64,000 bases of DNA from Smittia aterrima (GCA_033063855.1 CP093831.1:5146001-5210000), one strand, 5' to 3'. Numbered from the stretch's first letter, positions 35,468 to 51,400 are shown. Notes: a model not told the origin generated them from the letters alone. A program made the numbers and translations.

Positions 35468-38400
35468 AAAAAGACACTTGGAGCATGAAAATTTGAAATA
35501 TTTCCAGAAGTATGTTTCCTATGTCTAATTTTAAAGTTTGAGTTTATAATTGCAACTAAAATACAACGTTTAAATATAACGACAACCTCACAATCCGATA
35601 GATTTTCAAGTTTGATATAATTTTGTTAAAAAAAGACACTTGAAAAAAAAACTAAAAAAAGACACTTGGAGCATGAAAATTTGAAATATTTCCAGAAGTA
35701 TGTTTCCTATGTCTAATTTTAAAGTTTGAGTTTATAATTGCAACTAAAATACAACGTTTAAATATAACGACAACCTCACAATCAGATAGATTTTCAAGTT
35801 TGATATAATTTTGTTAAAAAAAAGACACTTGAAAAAAAAAACTAAAAAAAGACACTTGGAGCATGAAAATTTGAAATATTTCCAGAAGTATGTTTCCTAT
35901 GTCTAATTTTAAAGTTTGAGTTTATAATTGCAACTAAAATACAACGTTTAAATATAACGACAACCTCACAATCCGATAGATTTTCAAGTTTGATATAATT
36001 TTGTTAAAAAAAAGACACTTGGAAAAAAAAACTAAAAAAAGACACTTGGAGCATGAAAATTTGAAATATTTCCAGAAGTATGTTTCCTATGTCTAATTTT
36101 AAAGTTTGAGTTTATAATTGCAACTAAAATACAAAGTTTAAATATAACGACAACCTCACAATCCGATAGATTTTCAAGTTTGATATAATTTTGTTAAAAA
36201 AAGACACTTGGAAAAAAAAACTAAAGAAGTCACTTGGAGCATGAAAATTTGAAATATTTCCAGAAGTATGTTTCCTATGTCTAATTTTAAAGTTTGAGTT
36301 TATAATTGCAACTAAAATACAACGTTTAAATATAACGACAACCTCACAATCCGATAGATTTTCAAGTTTGATATAATTTTGTTAAAAAAAAGACACTTGG
36401 AAAAAAAAAACTAAAAAAGACACTTGGAGCATGAAAATTTGAAATATTTCCAGAAGTATGTTTCCTATGTCTAATTTTAAAGTTTGAGTTTATAATTGCA
36501 ACTAAAATACAACGTTTAAATATAACGACAACCTCACAATCCGATAGATTTTCAAGTTTGATATAATTTTGTTAAAAAAAGACACTTGGAAAAAAAAACT
36601 AAAAAAGACACTTGGAGCATGAAAATTTGAAATATTTCCAGAAGTATGTTTCCTATGTCTAATTTTAAAGTTTGAGTTTATAATTGCAACTAAAATACAA
36701 CGTTTAAATATAACGACAACCTCACAATCAGATAGATTTTCAAGTTTGATATAATTTTGTTAAAAAAAAGACACTTGAAAAAAAAAACTAAAAAAAGACA
36801 CTTGGAGCATGAAAATTTGAAATATTTCCAGAAGTATGTTTCCTATGTCTAATTTTAAAGTTTGAGTTTATAATTGCAACTAAAATACAACGTTTAAATA
36901 TAACGACAACCTCACAATCCGATAGATTTTCAAGTTTGATATAATTTTGTTAAAAAAAGACACTTGAAAAAAAAACTAAAAAAAGACACTTGGAGCATGA
37001 AAATTTGAAATATTTCCAGAAGTATGTTTCCTATGTCTAATTTTAAAGTTTGAGTTTATAATTGCAACTAAAATACAACGTTTAAATATAACGACAACCT
37101 CACAATCCGATAGATTTTCAAGTTTGATATAATTTTGTTAAAAAAAAGACACTTGGAAAAAAAAACTAAAAAAGACACTTGGAGCATGAAAATTTGAAAT
37201 ATTTCCAGAAGTATGTTTCCTATGTCTAATTTTAAAACTTAAGTCTATTATTGCAACCTAAATACAAAGTTTAAACTTAACGACAACCTCACAATCCGAT
37301 AGATTTTCAAGTTTGAAGTAATTTTGTTAAAAAAAAGACACTTGGAAAAAAAAACTAAAAAAGACACTTGGAGCATGAAAATTTGAAATATTTCCAGAAG
37401 TATGTTTCCTATGTCTAATTTTAAAGTTTGAGTTTATAATTGCAACTAAAATACAACGTTTAAATATAACGACAACCTCACAATCCGATAGATTTTCAAG
37501 TTTGAAGTAATTTTGTTAAAAAAAAGACACTTGGAAAAAAAAAATAAAAAAAGACACTTGGAGCATGAAAATTTGAAATATTTCCAGAAGTATGTTTCCA
37601 ATGTTTAATTTTAAAATTTGAGTCTATTGTTGCAACTAAAATACAAAATTTAAACTTAACGACAACCTCACAATCCGATAGATTTTCAAGTTTGAAGTAA
37701 TTTTGTTAAAAAAAAGACACTTGGAAAAAAAAATTAAAAAAAGACACTTGGAGCATGAAAATTTGAAATATTTCCAGAAGTATGTTTCCTATGTCTAATT
37801 TTAAAGTTTGAGTTTATAATTGCAACTAAAATACAACGTTTAAATATAACGACAACCTCACAATCCGATAGATTTTCAAGTTTGAAGTAATTTTGTTAAA
37901 AAAAAGACACTTGAAAAAAAAAATAAAAAAAGACACTTGGAGCATGAAAATTTGAAATATTTCCAGAAGTATGTTTCCAATGTTTAATTTTAAAATTTGA
38001 GTCTATTGTTGCAACTAAAATACAAAATTTAAACTTAACGACAACCTCACAATCCGATAGATTTTAATTTGAGTCTATTGTTGCAACTAAAATACAAAAT
38101 TTAAACTTAACGACAACCTCACAATCCGATAGATTTTCAAGTTTGAAGTAATTTTGTTAAAAAAAAAGACACTTGAAAAAAAAAAATAAAAAAAGACACT
38201 TGGAGCATGAAAATTTGAAATATTTCCAGAAGTATGTTTCCAATGTTTAATTTTAAAATTTGAGTCTATTGTTGCAACCTGAATACAAAGTTTAAAATTA
38301 ACGACAACCTCACAATCCAATAGGTTTCCAAGTTTGAATCAATTTTGTTAAAAAAAAGACACTTGAAAAAAAAAATAAAAAAAGACACTTGGAGCATGAA

Positions 38401-41400
38401 AATTTGAAATATTTCCAGAAGTATGTTTCCAATGTTTAATTTTAAAATTTGAGTCTATTGTTGCAACTAAAATACAAAATTTAAACTTAACGACAACCTC
38501 ACAATCCGATAGATTTTCAAGTTTGAAGTAATTTTGTTAAAAAAAAGACACTTGGAAAAAAAAAATAAAAAAAGACACTTGGAGCATGAAAATTTGAAAT
38601 ATTTCCAGAAGTATGTTTCCTATGTCTAATTTTAAAGTTTGAGTTTATAATTGCAACTAAAATACAACGTTTAAATATAACGACAACCTCACAATCCGAT
38701 AGATTTTCAAGTTTGATATAATTTTGTTAAAAAAAAGACACTTGGAAAAAAAAAACTAAAAAAGACACTTGGAGCATGAAAATTTGAAATATTTCCAGAA
38801 GTATGTTTCCTATGTCTAATTTTAAAGTTTGAGTTTATAATTGCAACTAAAATACAACGTTTAAATATAACGACAACCTCACAATCCGATAGATTTTCAA
38901 GTTTGATATAATTTTGTTAAAAAAAAGACACTTGGAAAAAAAAACTAAAAAAAGACACTTGGAGCATGAAAATTTGAAATATTTCCAGAAGTATGTTTCC
39001 TATGTCTAATTTTAAAGTTTGAGTCTATAATTGCAACTAAAATACAAAGTTTAAATATAACGACAACCTCACAATCCGATAGATTTTCAAGTTTGATATA
39101 ATTTTGTTAAAAAAAAGACACTTGGAAAAAAAACTAAAAAAAGACACTTGGAGCATGAAAATTTGAAATATTTCCAGAAGTATGTTTCCTATGTCTAATT
39201 TTAAAGTTTGAGTTTATAATTGCAACTAAAATACAACGTTTAAATATAACGACAACCTCACAATCCGATAGATTTTCAAGTTTGATATAATTTTGTTAAA
39301 AAAAAGACACTTGGAAAATAAAACTAAAAAAGACACTTGGAGCATGAAAATTTGAAATATTTCCAGAAGTATGCTTCCTATGTCTAATTTTAAAGTTTGA
39401 GTTTATAATTGCAACTAATATACAACGTTTAAATATAACGACAACCTCACAATCCGATAGATTTTCAAGTTTGATATAATTTTGTTAAAAAAAAGACACT
39501 TGGAAAAAAAAAACTAAAAAAAGACACTTGGAGCATGAAAATTTGAAATATTTCCAGAAGTATGTTTCCTATGTCAAATTTTAAAGTTTGAGTTTATAAT
39601 TGCAACTAAAATACAACGTTTAAATATAACGACAACCTCACAATCCGATAGATTTTCAAGTTTGATATAATTTTGTTAAAAAAAAGACACTTGGAAAAAA
39701 AAACTAAAAAAGACACTTGGAGCATGAAAATTTGAAATATTTCCAGAAGTATGTCTCCTATGTCTAATTTTAAAGTTTGAGTCTATAATTGCATTTAAAA
39801 TACAACGATTAAATATAACGACAACCTCACAATCCGATAGATTTTCAAGTTTGATATAATTTTGTTAAAAAAAAAGACACTTGGAAAAAAAAACTAAAAA
39901 AAGACACTTGGAGCATGAAAATTTGAAATATTTCCAGAAGTATGTTTCCTATGTCAAATTTTAAAGTTTGAGTTTATAATTGCAACTAAAATACAACGTT
40001 TAAATATAACGACAACCTCACAATCCGATAGATTTTCAAGTTTGATATAATTTTGTTAAAAAAAAGACACTTGGAAAAAAAAAACTAAAAAAAGACACTT
40101 GGAGCAAGAAAATTTGAAATATTTCCAGAAGTATGTCTCCTATGTCTAATTTTAAAGTTTGAGTCTATAATTGCATTTAAAATACAACGATTAAATATAA
40201 CGACAACCTCACAATCCGATAGATTTTCAAGTTTGATATAATTTTGTTAAAAAAAAGACACTTGGAAAAAAAAACTAAAAAAAGACACTTGGAGCATGAA
40301 AATTTGAAATATTTCCAGAAGTATGCTTCCTATGTCTAATTTTAAAATTTAAGTCTATAATTGCATTTAAAATACAACGATTAAATATAACGACAACCTC
40401 ACAATCCGATAGATTTTCAAGTTTGATATAATTTTGTTAAAAAAAAGACACTTGGAAAAAAAAACTAAAAAAAGACACTTGGAGCATGAAAATTTGAAAT
40501 ATTTCCAGAAGTATGTTTCCTATGTCTAATTTTAAAGTTTAAGTCCATAGTTGCAACTAAAATACAAAGTTTAAACTTAACGACAACCTCACAATCCGAT
40601 AGATTTTCAAGTTTGAAGTAATTTTGTTAAAAAAAAGACACTTGGAAAAAAAAATTAAAAAAAGACACTTGGAGCATGAAAATTTGAAATATTTCCAGAA
40701 GTATGTTTCCAATGTTTAATTTTAAAATTTGAGTCTATTGTTGCAACTAAAATACAAAATTTAAACTTAACGACAACCTCACAATCCGATAGATTTTCAA
40801 GTTTGAAGTAATTTTGTTAAAAAAAGACACTTGAAAAAAAAAATAAAAAAAGACACTTGGAGCATGAAAATTTGAAATATTTCCAGAAGTATGTTTCCAA
40901 TGTTTAATTTTAAAATTTGAGTCTATTGTTGCAACTAAAATACAAAATTTAAACTTAACGACAACCTCACAATCCGATAGATTTTCAAGTTTGAAGTAAT
41001 TTTGTTAAAAAAAAGACACTTGAAAAAAAAAATAAAAAAAGACACTTGGAGCATGAAAATTTGAAATATTTCCAGAAGTATGTTTCCAATGTTTAATTTT
41101 AAAATTTGAGTCTATTGTTGCAACCTGAATACAAAGTTTAAAATTAACGACAACCTCACAATCCAATAGGTTTCCAAGTTTGAATCAATTTTGTTAAAAA
41201 AAAGACACTTGGAAAAAAAAATTAAAAAAAGACACTTGGAGCATGAAAATTTGAAATATTTCCAGAAGTATGTTTCCTATGTCTAATTTTAAAGTTTGAG
41301 TTTATAATTGCAACTAAAATACAACGTTTAAATATAACGACAACCTCACAATCCGATAGATTTTCAAGTTTGATATAATTTTGTTAAAAAAAAAGACACT

Positions 41401-44400
41401 TGGAAAATAAAACTAAAAAAGACACTTGGAGCAAGAAAACTTGAAATATTTCCAGAAGTATGTCTCCTATGTCTAATTTTAAAGTTTGAGTCTATAATTG
41501 CATTTAAAATACAACGATTAAATATAACGACAACCTCACAATCCGATAGATTTTCAAGTTTGATATAATTTTGTTAAAAAAAAGACACTTGGAAAAAAAA
41601 AACTAAAAAAAGACACTTGGAGCATGAAAATTTGAAATATTTCCAGAAGTATGTTTCCTATGTCTAATTTTAAAATTTGAGTCTATTGTTGCAACTAAAA
41701 TACAAAGTTTAAACTTAACGACAACCTCACAATCCGATAGATTTTCAAGTTTGAAGTAATTTTGTTAAAAAAAGACACTTGGAAAAAAAAATTAAAAAAA
41801 GACACTTGGAGCATGAAAATTTGAAATATTTCCAGAAGTATGTTTCCTATGTCTAATTTTAAAGTTTAAGTCCATAGTTGCAACTAAAATACAAAGTTCA
41901 AACTTAACGACAACCTCACAATCCGATAGATTTTCAAGTTTGATATAATTTTGTTAAAAAAAGACACTAGGGAAAAAAATTAAAAAAAGACACTTGGAGC
42001 ATGAAAATTTGAAATATTTCCAGAAGTATGTTTCCTATGTCTAATTTTAAAATTTAAGTCTATAGTTGCAACTAAAATACAAAGTTTAAATATAACGACA
42101 ACCTCACAATCCGATAGATTTTCAAGTTTGATATAATTTTGTTAAAAAAAAGACACCTGGAAAAAAAAACTAAAAAAGACACTTGGAGCATGAAAATTTG
42201 AAATATTTCCAGAAGTATGTCTCCTATGTCTAATTTTAAAGTTTGAGTTTATAATTGCAACTAAAATACAACGTTTAAATATAACGACAACCTCACAATC
42301 CGATAGATTTTCAAGTTTGATATAATTTTGTTAAAAAAAAGACACTTGGAAAAAAAAACTAAAAAAAGACACTTGGAGCATGAAAATTTGAAATATTTCC
42401 AGAAGTATGTTTCCTATGTCTAATTTTAAAATTTAAGTCTATAGTTGCAACTAAAATACAAAGTTTAAATATAACGACAACCTCACAATCCGATAGATTT
42501 TCAAGTTTGATATAATTTTGTTAAAAAAAAGACACTTGGAAAATAAAACTAAAAAAGACACTTGGAGCATGAAAATTTGAAATATTTCCAGAAGTATGTT
42601 TCCTATGTCTAATTTTAAAGTTTGAGTTTATAATTGCAACTAAAATACAACGTTTAAATATAACGACAACCTCACAATCCGATAGATTTTCAAGTTTGAT
42701 ATAATTTTGTTAAAAAAAAGACACTTGGAAAATAAAACTAAAAAAGACACTTGGAGCATGAAAATTTGAAATATTTCCAGAAGTATGCTTCCTATGTCTA
42801 ATTTTAAAGTTTGAGTTTATAATTGCAACTAATATACAACGTTTAAATATAACGACAACCTCACAATCCGATAGATTTTCAAGTTTGATATAATTTTGTT
42901 AAAAAAAGACACTTGAAAAAAAAAACTAAAAAAAGACACTTGGAGCATGAAAATTTGAAATATTTCCAGAAGTATGTTTCCTATGTCTAATTTTAAAGTT
43001 TGAGTTTATAATTGCAACTAAAATACAACGTTTAAATATAACGACAACCTCACAATCCGATAGATTTTCAAGTTTGATATAATTTTGTTAAAAAAAAGAC
43101 ACTTGGAAAAAAAAAACTAAAAAAAGACACTTGGAGCAAGAAAATTTGAAATATTTCCAGAAGTATGTCTCCTATGTCTAATTTTAAAGTTTGAGTCTAT
43201 AATTGCATTTAAAATACAACGATTAAATATAACGACAACCTCACAATCCGATAGATTTTCAAGTTTGATATAATTTTGTTAAAAAAAGACACTTGGAAAA
43301 AAAAACTAAAAAAGACACTTGGAGCATGAAAATTTGAAATATTTCCAGAAGTATGTTTCCTATGTCTAATTTTAAAGTTTGAGTTTATAATTGCAACTAA
43401 AATACAACGTTTAAATATAACGACAACCTCACAATCCGATAGATTTTCAAGTTTGATATAATTTTGTTAAAAAAAAGACACTTGGAAAATAAAACTAAAA
43501 AAGACACTTGGAGCATGAAAATTTGAAATATTTCCAGAAGTATGTTTCCTATGTCTAATTTTAAAGTTTGAGTTTATAATTGCAACTAAAATACAACGTT
43601 TAAATATAACGACAACCTCACAATCAGATAGATTTTCAAGTTTGATATAATTTTGTTAAAAAAAAGACACTTGGAAAAAAAAACTAAAAAAAGACACTTG
43701 GAGCATGAAAATTTGAAATATTTCCAGAAGTATGTTTCCTATGTCTAATTTTAAAGTTTGAGTTTATAATTGCAACTAAAATACAACGTTTAAATATAAC
43801 GACAACCTCACAATCCGATAGATTTTCAAGTTTGATATAATTTTGTTAAAAAAAAGACACTTGGAAAAAAAAACTAAAAAAGACACTTGGAGCATGAAAA
43901 TTTGAAATATTTCCAGAAGTATGTCTCCTATGTCTAATTTTAAAGTTTGAGTCTATAATTGCATTTAAAATACAACGATTAAATATAACGACAACCTCAC
44001 AATCCGATAGATTTTCAAGTTTGATATAATTTTGTTAAAAAAAAAGACACTTGGAAAATAAAACTAAAAAAGACACTTGGAGCATGAAAATTTGAAATAT
44101 TTCCAGAAGTATGCTTCCTATGTCTAATTTTAAAGTTTGAGTTTATAATTGCAACTAATATACAACGTTTAAATATAACGACAACCTCACAATCCGATAG
44201 ATTTTCAAGTTTGATATAATTTTGTTAAAAAAAAAGACACTTGGAAAATAAAACTAAAAAAGACACTTGGAGCAAGAAAACTTGAAATATTTCCAGAAGT
44301 ATGTCTCCTATGTCTAATTTTAAAGTTTGAGTCTATAATTGCATTTAAAATACAACGATTAAATATAACGACAACCTCACAATCCGATAGATTTTCAAGT

Positions 44401-47400
44401 TTGATATAATTTTGTTAAAAAAAAGACACTTGGAAAAAAAAACTAAAAAAAGACACTTGGAGCATGAAAATTTGAAATATTTCCAGAAGTATGCTTCCTA
44501 TGTCTAATTTTAAAGTTTGAGTTTATAATTGCAACTAATATACAACGTTTAAATATAACGACAACCTCACAATCCGATAGATTTTCAAGTTTGATATAAT
44601 TTTGTTAAAAAAAAGACACTTGGAAAATAAAACTAAAAAAGACACTTGGAGCATGAAAATTTGAAATATTTCCAGAAGTATGCTTCCTATGTCTAATTTT
44701 AAAGTTTGAGTTTATAATTGCAACTAATATACAACGTTTAAATATAACGACAACCTCACAATCCGATAGATTTTCAAGTTTGATATAATTTTGTTAAAAA
44801 AAAGACACTTGGAAAAAAAAAACTAAAAAAAGACACTTGGAGCATGAAAATTTGAAATATTTCCAGAAGTATGTTTCCTATGTCTAATTTTAAAGTTTGA
44901 GTTTATAATTGCAACTAAAATACAACGTTTAAATATAACGACAACCTCACAATCCGATAGATTTTCAAGTTTGATATAATTTTGTTAAAAAAAAGACACT
45001 TGGAAAAAAAAAACTAAAAAAAGACACTTGGAGCATGAAAATTTGAAATATTTCCAGAAGTATGTCTCCTATGTCTAATTTTAAAGTTTAAGTCCATAGT
45101 TGCAACTAAAATACAAAGTTCAAACTTAACGACAACCTCACAATCCGATAGATTTTCAAGTTTGATATAATTTTGTTAAAAAAAGACACTAGGGAAAAAA
45201 ATTTAAAAAAGACACTTGGAGCATGAAAATTTGAAATATTTCCAGAAGTATGTTTCCTATGTCTAATTTTAAAATTTAAGTCTATAGTTGCAACTAAAAT
45301 ACAAAGTTTAAATATAACGACAACCTCACAATCCGATAGATTTTCAAGTTTGATATAATTTTGTTAAAAAAAAGACACCTGGAAAAAAAAACTAAAAAAG
45401 ACACTTGGAGCATGAAAATTTGAAATATTTCCAGAAGTATGTCTCCTATGTATAATTTTAAAGTTTGAGTTTATAATTGCAACTAAAATACAACGTTTAA
45501 ATATAACGACAACCTCACAATCCGATAGATTTTCAAGTTTGATATAATTTTGATAAAAAAAAGACACTTGGAAAAAAAACTAAAAAAAGACACTTGGAGC
45601 ATGAAAATTTGAAATATTTCCAGAAGTATGCTTCCTATGTCTAATTTTAAAATTTAAGTCTATAGTTGCAACTAAAATACAAAGTTTAAATATAACGACA
45701 ACCTCACAATCCGATAGATTTTCAAGTTTGATATAATTTTGTTAAAAAAAAGACACTTGAAAAAAAAAACTAAAAAAAGACACTTGGAGCATGAAAATTT
45801 GAAATATTTCCAGAAGTATGTTTCCTATGTCTAATTTTAAAGTTTGAGTTTATAATTGCAACTAAAATACAACGTTTAAATATAACGACAACCTCACAAT
45901 CCGATAGATTTTCAAGTTTGATATAATTTTGTTAAAAAAAGACACTTGAAAAAAAAAACTAAAAAAAGACACTTGGAGCATGAAAATTTGAAATATTTCC
46001 AGAAGTATGTCTCCTATGTCTAATTTTAAAGTTTGAGTTTATAATTGCAACTAAAATACAACGTTTAAATATAACGACAACCTCACAATCCGATAGATTT
46101 TCAAGTTTGATATAATTTTGTTAAAAAAAAGACACTTGGAAAAAAAACTAAAAAAGACACTTGGAGCATGAAAATTTGAAATATTTCCAGAAGTATGTTT
46201 CCTATGTCTAATTTTAAAGTTTGAGTTTATAATTGCAACTAAAATACAACGTTTAAATATAACGACAACCTCACAATCCGATAGATTTTCAAGTTTGATA
46301 TAATTTTGTTAAAAAAAAGACACTTGGAAAAAAAAACTAAAAAAGACACTTGGAGCATGAAAATTTGAAATATTTCCAGAAGTATGTTTCCTATGTCTAA
46401 TTTTAAAGTTTGAGTTTATAATTGCAACTAAAATACAACGTTTAAATATAACGACAACCTCACAATCCGATAGATTTTCAAGTTTGATATAATTTTGTTA
46501 AAAAAAGACACTTGGAAAAAAAAACTAAAGAAGTCACTTGGAGCATGAAAATTTGAAATATTTCCAGAAGTATGTTTCCTATGTCTAATTTTAAAGTTTG
46601 AGTTTATAATTGCAACTAAAATACAACGTTTAAATATAACGACAACCTCACAATCCGATAGATTTTCAAGTTTGATATAATTTTGTTAAAAAAAGACACT
46701 TGGAAAAAAAAACTAAAAAAGACACTTGGAGCATGAAAATTTGAAATATTTCCAGAAGTAGGGTAAAAGATGTTCCGACGAACACGGGACCTTCCGACGA
46801 ACACTACTATTGTGAGCTTCCCTGACCACGGAGAGAAATTTCATAACAAGTTTCCGAAAGCAAAATAATTAAAGCGCTCAGAAAAACGAAAATTAAAAAA
46901 TTAGCTGGTCAGGGAAGCTCACAATAGTAGTGTTCGTCGGAAGGTCCCGTGTTCGTCGGAACATCTTTTACCCTATGTTTCCTATGTCTAATTTTAAAGT
47001 TTGAGTTTATAATTGCAACTAAAATACAACGTTTAAATATAACGACAACCTCACAATCAGATAGATTTTCAAGTTTGATATAATTTTGTTAAAAAAAGAC
47101 ACTTGGAAAAAAAAACTAAAGAAGTCACTTGGAGCATGAAAATTTGAAATATTTCCAGAAGTATGTTTCCTATGTCTAATTTTAAAGTTTGAGTTTATAA
47201 TTGCAACTGAAATACAACGTTTAAATATAACGAGAACCTCACAATCCGATAGATTTTCAAGTTTGATAAAATTTTGTTAAAAAAAAGACACTTGGAAAAA
47301 AAAACTAAAGAAGTCACTTGGAGCATGAAAATTTGAAATATTTCCAGAAGTATGTTTCCTATGTCTAATTTTAAAGTTTGAGTTTATAATTGCAACTAAA

Positions 47401-48446
47401 ATACAACGTTTAAATATAACGACAACCTCACAATCCGATAGATTTTCAAGTTTGATATAATTTTGTTAAAAAAAAGACACTTGGAAAAAAAAACTAAAAA
47501 AGACACTTGGAGCATGAAAATTTGAAATATTTCCAGAAGTATGTTTCCTATGTCTAATTTTAAAGTTTGAGTTTATAATTGCAACTAAAATACAACGTTT
47601 AAATATAACGACAACCTCACAATCAGATAGATTTTCAAGTTTGATATAATTTTGTTAAAAAAAGACACTTGGAAAAAAAAACTAAAGAAGTCACTTGGAG
47701 CATGAAAATTTGAAATATTTCCAGAAGTATGTTTCCTATGTCTAATTTTAAAGTTTGAGTTTATAATTGCAACTGAAATACAACGTTTAAATATAACGAG
47801 AACCTCACAATCCGATAGATTTTCAAGTTTGATAAAATTTTGTTAAAAAAAAGACACTTGGAAAAAAAAAACTAAAAAAGACACTTGGAGCATGAAAATT
47901 TGAAATATTTCCAGAAGTATGTTTCCTATGTCTAATTTTAAAGTTTGAGTTTATAATTGCAACTAAAATACAACGTTTAAATATAACGACAACCTCACAA
48001 TCCGATAGATTTTCAAGTTTGATATAATTTTGTTAAAAAAAGACACTTGGAAAAAAAAACTAAAAAAGACACTTGGAGCATGAAAATTTGAAATATTTCC
48101 AGAAGTATGTTTTCTATGTCTAATTTTAAAGTTTGAGTTTATATTTGCAACTAAAATACAACGTTTAAATATAACGACAACCTCACAATCAGATAGATTT
48201 TCAAGTTTGATATAATTTTGTTAAAAAAAAGACACTTGGAAAAAAAAACTAAAAAAGACACTTGGAGCATGAAAATTTGAAATATTTCCAGAAGTATGTT
48301 TCCTATGTCTAATTTTAAAGTTTGAGTTTATAATTGCAACTAAAATACAACGTTTAAATATAACGACAACCTCACAATCCGATAGATTTTCAAGTTTGAT
48401 AAAATTTTGTTAAAAAAAAGACACTTGGGAAAAAAAACTAAAAATT
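35468..48446. repeat. Satellite array, main segment (about 69 monomers of 189 bp)
   Basis: Head-to-tail monomers, all in one orientation, interrupted only by a MITE at 46761-46973. At least three sequence variants alternate: one with TTATAATTGCAACTAAAATA and GATATAATTTT, one with GTTGCAACT, AAATTTAAACTTAACG and GAAGTAATTTT, and one with AATTGCATTTAAAATACAAC. Rare markers such as CACTAGGGAAAAAAAT recur (41967 and 45187), which points to multi-monomer duplications of about 3.2 kb. Confidence 0.97.
46761..46973. mobile_element. 213-bp MITE with perfect 68-bp terminal inverted repeats
   Basis: Starts GGGTAAAAGATGTTCC and ends with its exact complement; identity continues for 68 bp on each side, leaving a 77-bp centre. 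It is flanked by TA on both sides (46759-46760, 46974-46975), and removing it restores the satellite sequence CCAGAAGTATGTTTCC. Each arm contains TTCCGACGAACAC twice, likely a binding site for the mobilising enzyme. TA duplication fits Tc1/mariner-type mobilisation. Non-coding. Confidence 0.93.
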
Positions 48447-51400
48447 CAGAATACCGGTCACTGGTGACCTGGTAGAAGGCTTTTTTCGAAAGATGTTTTT
48501 TGTCCGTTATATTTTTGTGATAAACTTTATTTGAACTGTCATCAACTACCACATACTACCACCAACTACCACCAACTACCACCAACTACCATCAACTACC
48601 ACCAACTACCACCAACTACCATCAACTACCATCAACTACCACCAACTACCACAAACTACCACAAACTACCACCAACTACCATCAACTACCACCAACTACC
48701 ATCAACTACCACCAACTACCATCAACTACCACCACCAACTACCATCAACTACCACCAACTACCACCAACTACCATCAACTACCACCAACTACCACCAACT
48801 ACCATCACCAACTACCATCAACTACCACCAACTACCATCAACTACCATCAACTACCATCAACTACACCACCAACTACCATCAACTACCACCAACTACCAC
48901 CAACTACCACCAACTACCATCAACTACCACCAACTACCACCAACTACCACCAACTACCATCAACTACCACCAACTACCATCAACTACCACCAACTACCAC
49001 CAACTACCACCAACTACCATCAACTACCACCAACTACCACCAACTACCATCAACTACCATCAACTACCACCAACTACCATCAACTACCACCAACTACCAC
49101 CAACTACCATCAACTACCATCAACTACCATCAACTACCATCAACTACCATCAACTACCATCAACTACCATCAACTACCACCAACTACCACCAACTACCAC
49201 CAACTACCACCAACTACCATCAACTACCACCAACTACCATCAACTACCATCAACTACCATCAACTACCACCTCCAACTACCATCAACTACCACCAACTAC
49301 CATCAACTACCACCAACTACCATCAACTACCACCAATTACCACCAACTACCACCAACTACCATCAACTACCACCAACTACCACCAACTACCATCAACTAC
49401 CACCAACTACCATCAACTACCACCAACTACCACCAACTACCACCAACTACCATCAACTACCACCAACTACCACCAACTACCATCAACTACCATCAACTAC
49501 CACCAACTACCATCAACTACCACCAACTACCATCAACTACCATCAACTACCATCAACTACCACCAACTACCATCAACTACCACCAACTACCACCAACTAC
49601 CATCAACTACCATCAACTACCATCAACTACCATCAACTACCATCAACTACCATCAACTACCATCAACTACCACCAACTACCACCAACTACCACCAACTAC
49701 CACCAACTACCATCAACTACCACCAACTACCATCAACTACCATCAACTACCATCAACTACCACCACCAACTACCATCAACTACCACCAACTACCACCACC
49801 AACTACCACCAACTACCATCAACTACCACCAACTACCACCAATTACCACCAACTACCATCAACTACCACCAACTACCATCAACTACCACCAACTACCACC
49901 AACTACCACCAACTACCATCAACTACCACCAACTACCACCAACTACCATCAACTACCATCAACTACCACCAACTACCATCAACTACCACCAACTACCACC
50001 AACTACCATCAACTACCATCAACTACCATCAACTACCATCAACTACCATCAACTACCATCAACTACCATCAACTACCACCAACTACCACCAACTACCACC
50101 AACTACCACCAACTACCATCAACTACCACCAACTACCATCAACTACCATCAACTACCACCAACTACCATCACCAACTACCATCAACTACCACCAACTACC
50201 ATCAACTACCACCAACTACCATCAACTACCACCAATTACCACCAACTACCACCAACTACCATCAACTACCATCAACTACCACCAACTACCACCAACTGCC
50301 ATCAACTACCACCTCCAACTACCAACAACTACCATCAACTACCATCAACTACCATCAACTACCATCAACTACCACCAACTACCACCAACTACCACCAACT
50401 ACCACCAACTACCATCAACTACCACCAACTACCATCAACTACCACCAACTACCATCAACTACCACCACCAACTACCATCAACTACCACCAACTACCATCA
50501 ACTACCACCAACTACCATCAACTACCACCAACTACCATCAACTACCACCAACTACCATCAACTACCACCAACTACCACCAACTACCACCAACTACCATCA
50601 ACTACCACCAATCACCAACACCATCAACTACCATCAACTACCATCAACTTCACCATCACCAACTACCATCAACTACCACCAACTACCATCAACTACCACC
50701 AACTACCATCAACTACCACCAACTACCACCAACTACCATCAACTACCGTCAACTACCACCAACTACCACCAACTACCACCAACTACCACCAACTACCACC
50801 AACTACCACCAACTACCACCAACTACCACCAACTACCACCAACTACCATCAACTACCACCAACTACCATCAACTACCACCAACTACCATCAACTACCACC
50901 AACTACCATCAACTACCATCAACTACCATCAACTACCACCACCAACTACCACCAACTACCATCAACTACCACCAACTACCATCAACTACCACCAACTACC
51001 ATCAACTACCACCAACTACCATCAACTACCATCAACTACCATCAACTACCACCACCAACTACCATCAACTACCACCAACTACCATCAACTACCACCAACT
51101 ACCACCAACTACCACCAACTACCACCAACTACCACCAACTACCATCATCAACTACCATCAACTACCACCAACTACCATCAACTACCACCAACTACCATCA
51201 TCAACTACCATCAACTACCATCAACTACCACCACCAACTTCCACCAACTACCATCAACTACCATCAACTACCATCAACTACCACCACCAACTACCATCAA
51301 CTACCACCAACTACCATCAACTACCACCAACTACCATCAACTACCATCAACTACCACCAACTACCACCAACTACCATCAACTACCATCAACTACCATCAA

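Noticed and set aside
33392..35488. 698-codon open frame of Asn-Tyr-His-Gln-Leu-Pro/Thr repeats
   Set aside because: It is the minisatellite read in frame. The 10-bp unit has no stop in any plus-strand phase, so an open frame is unavoidable; there is no promoter, intron or codon signature.
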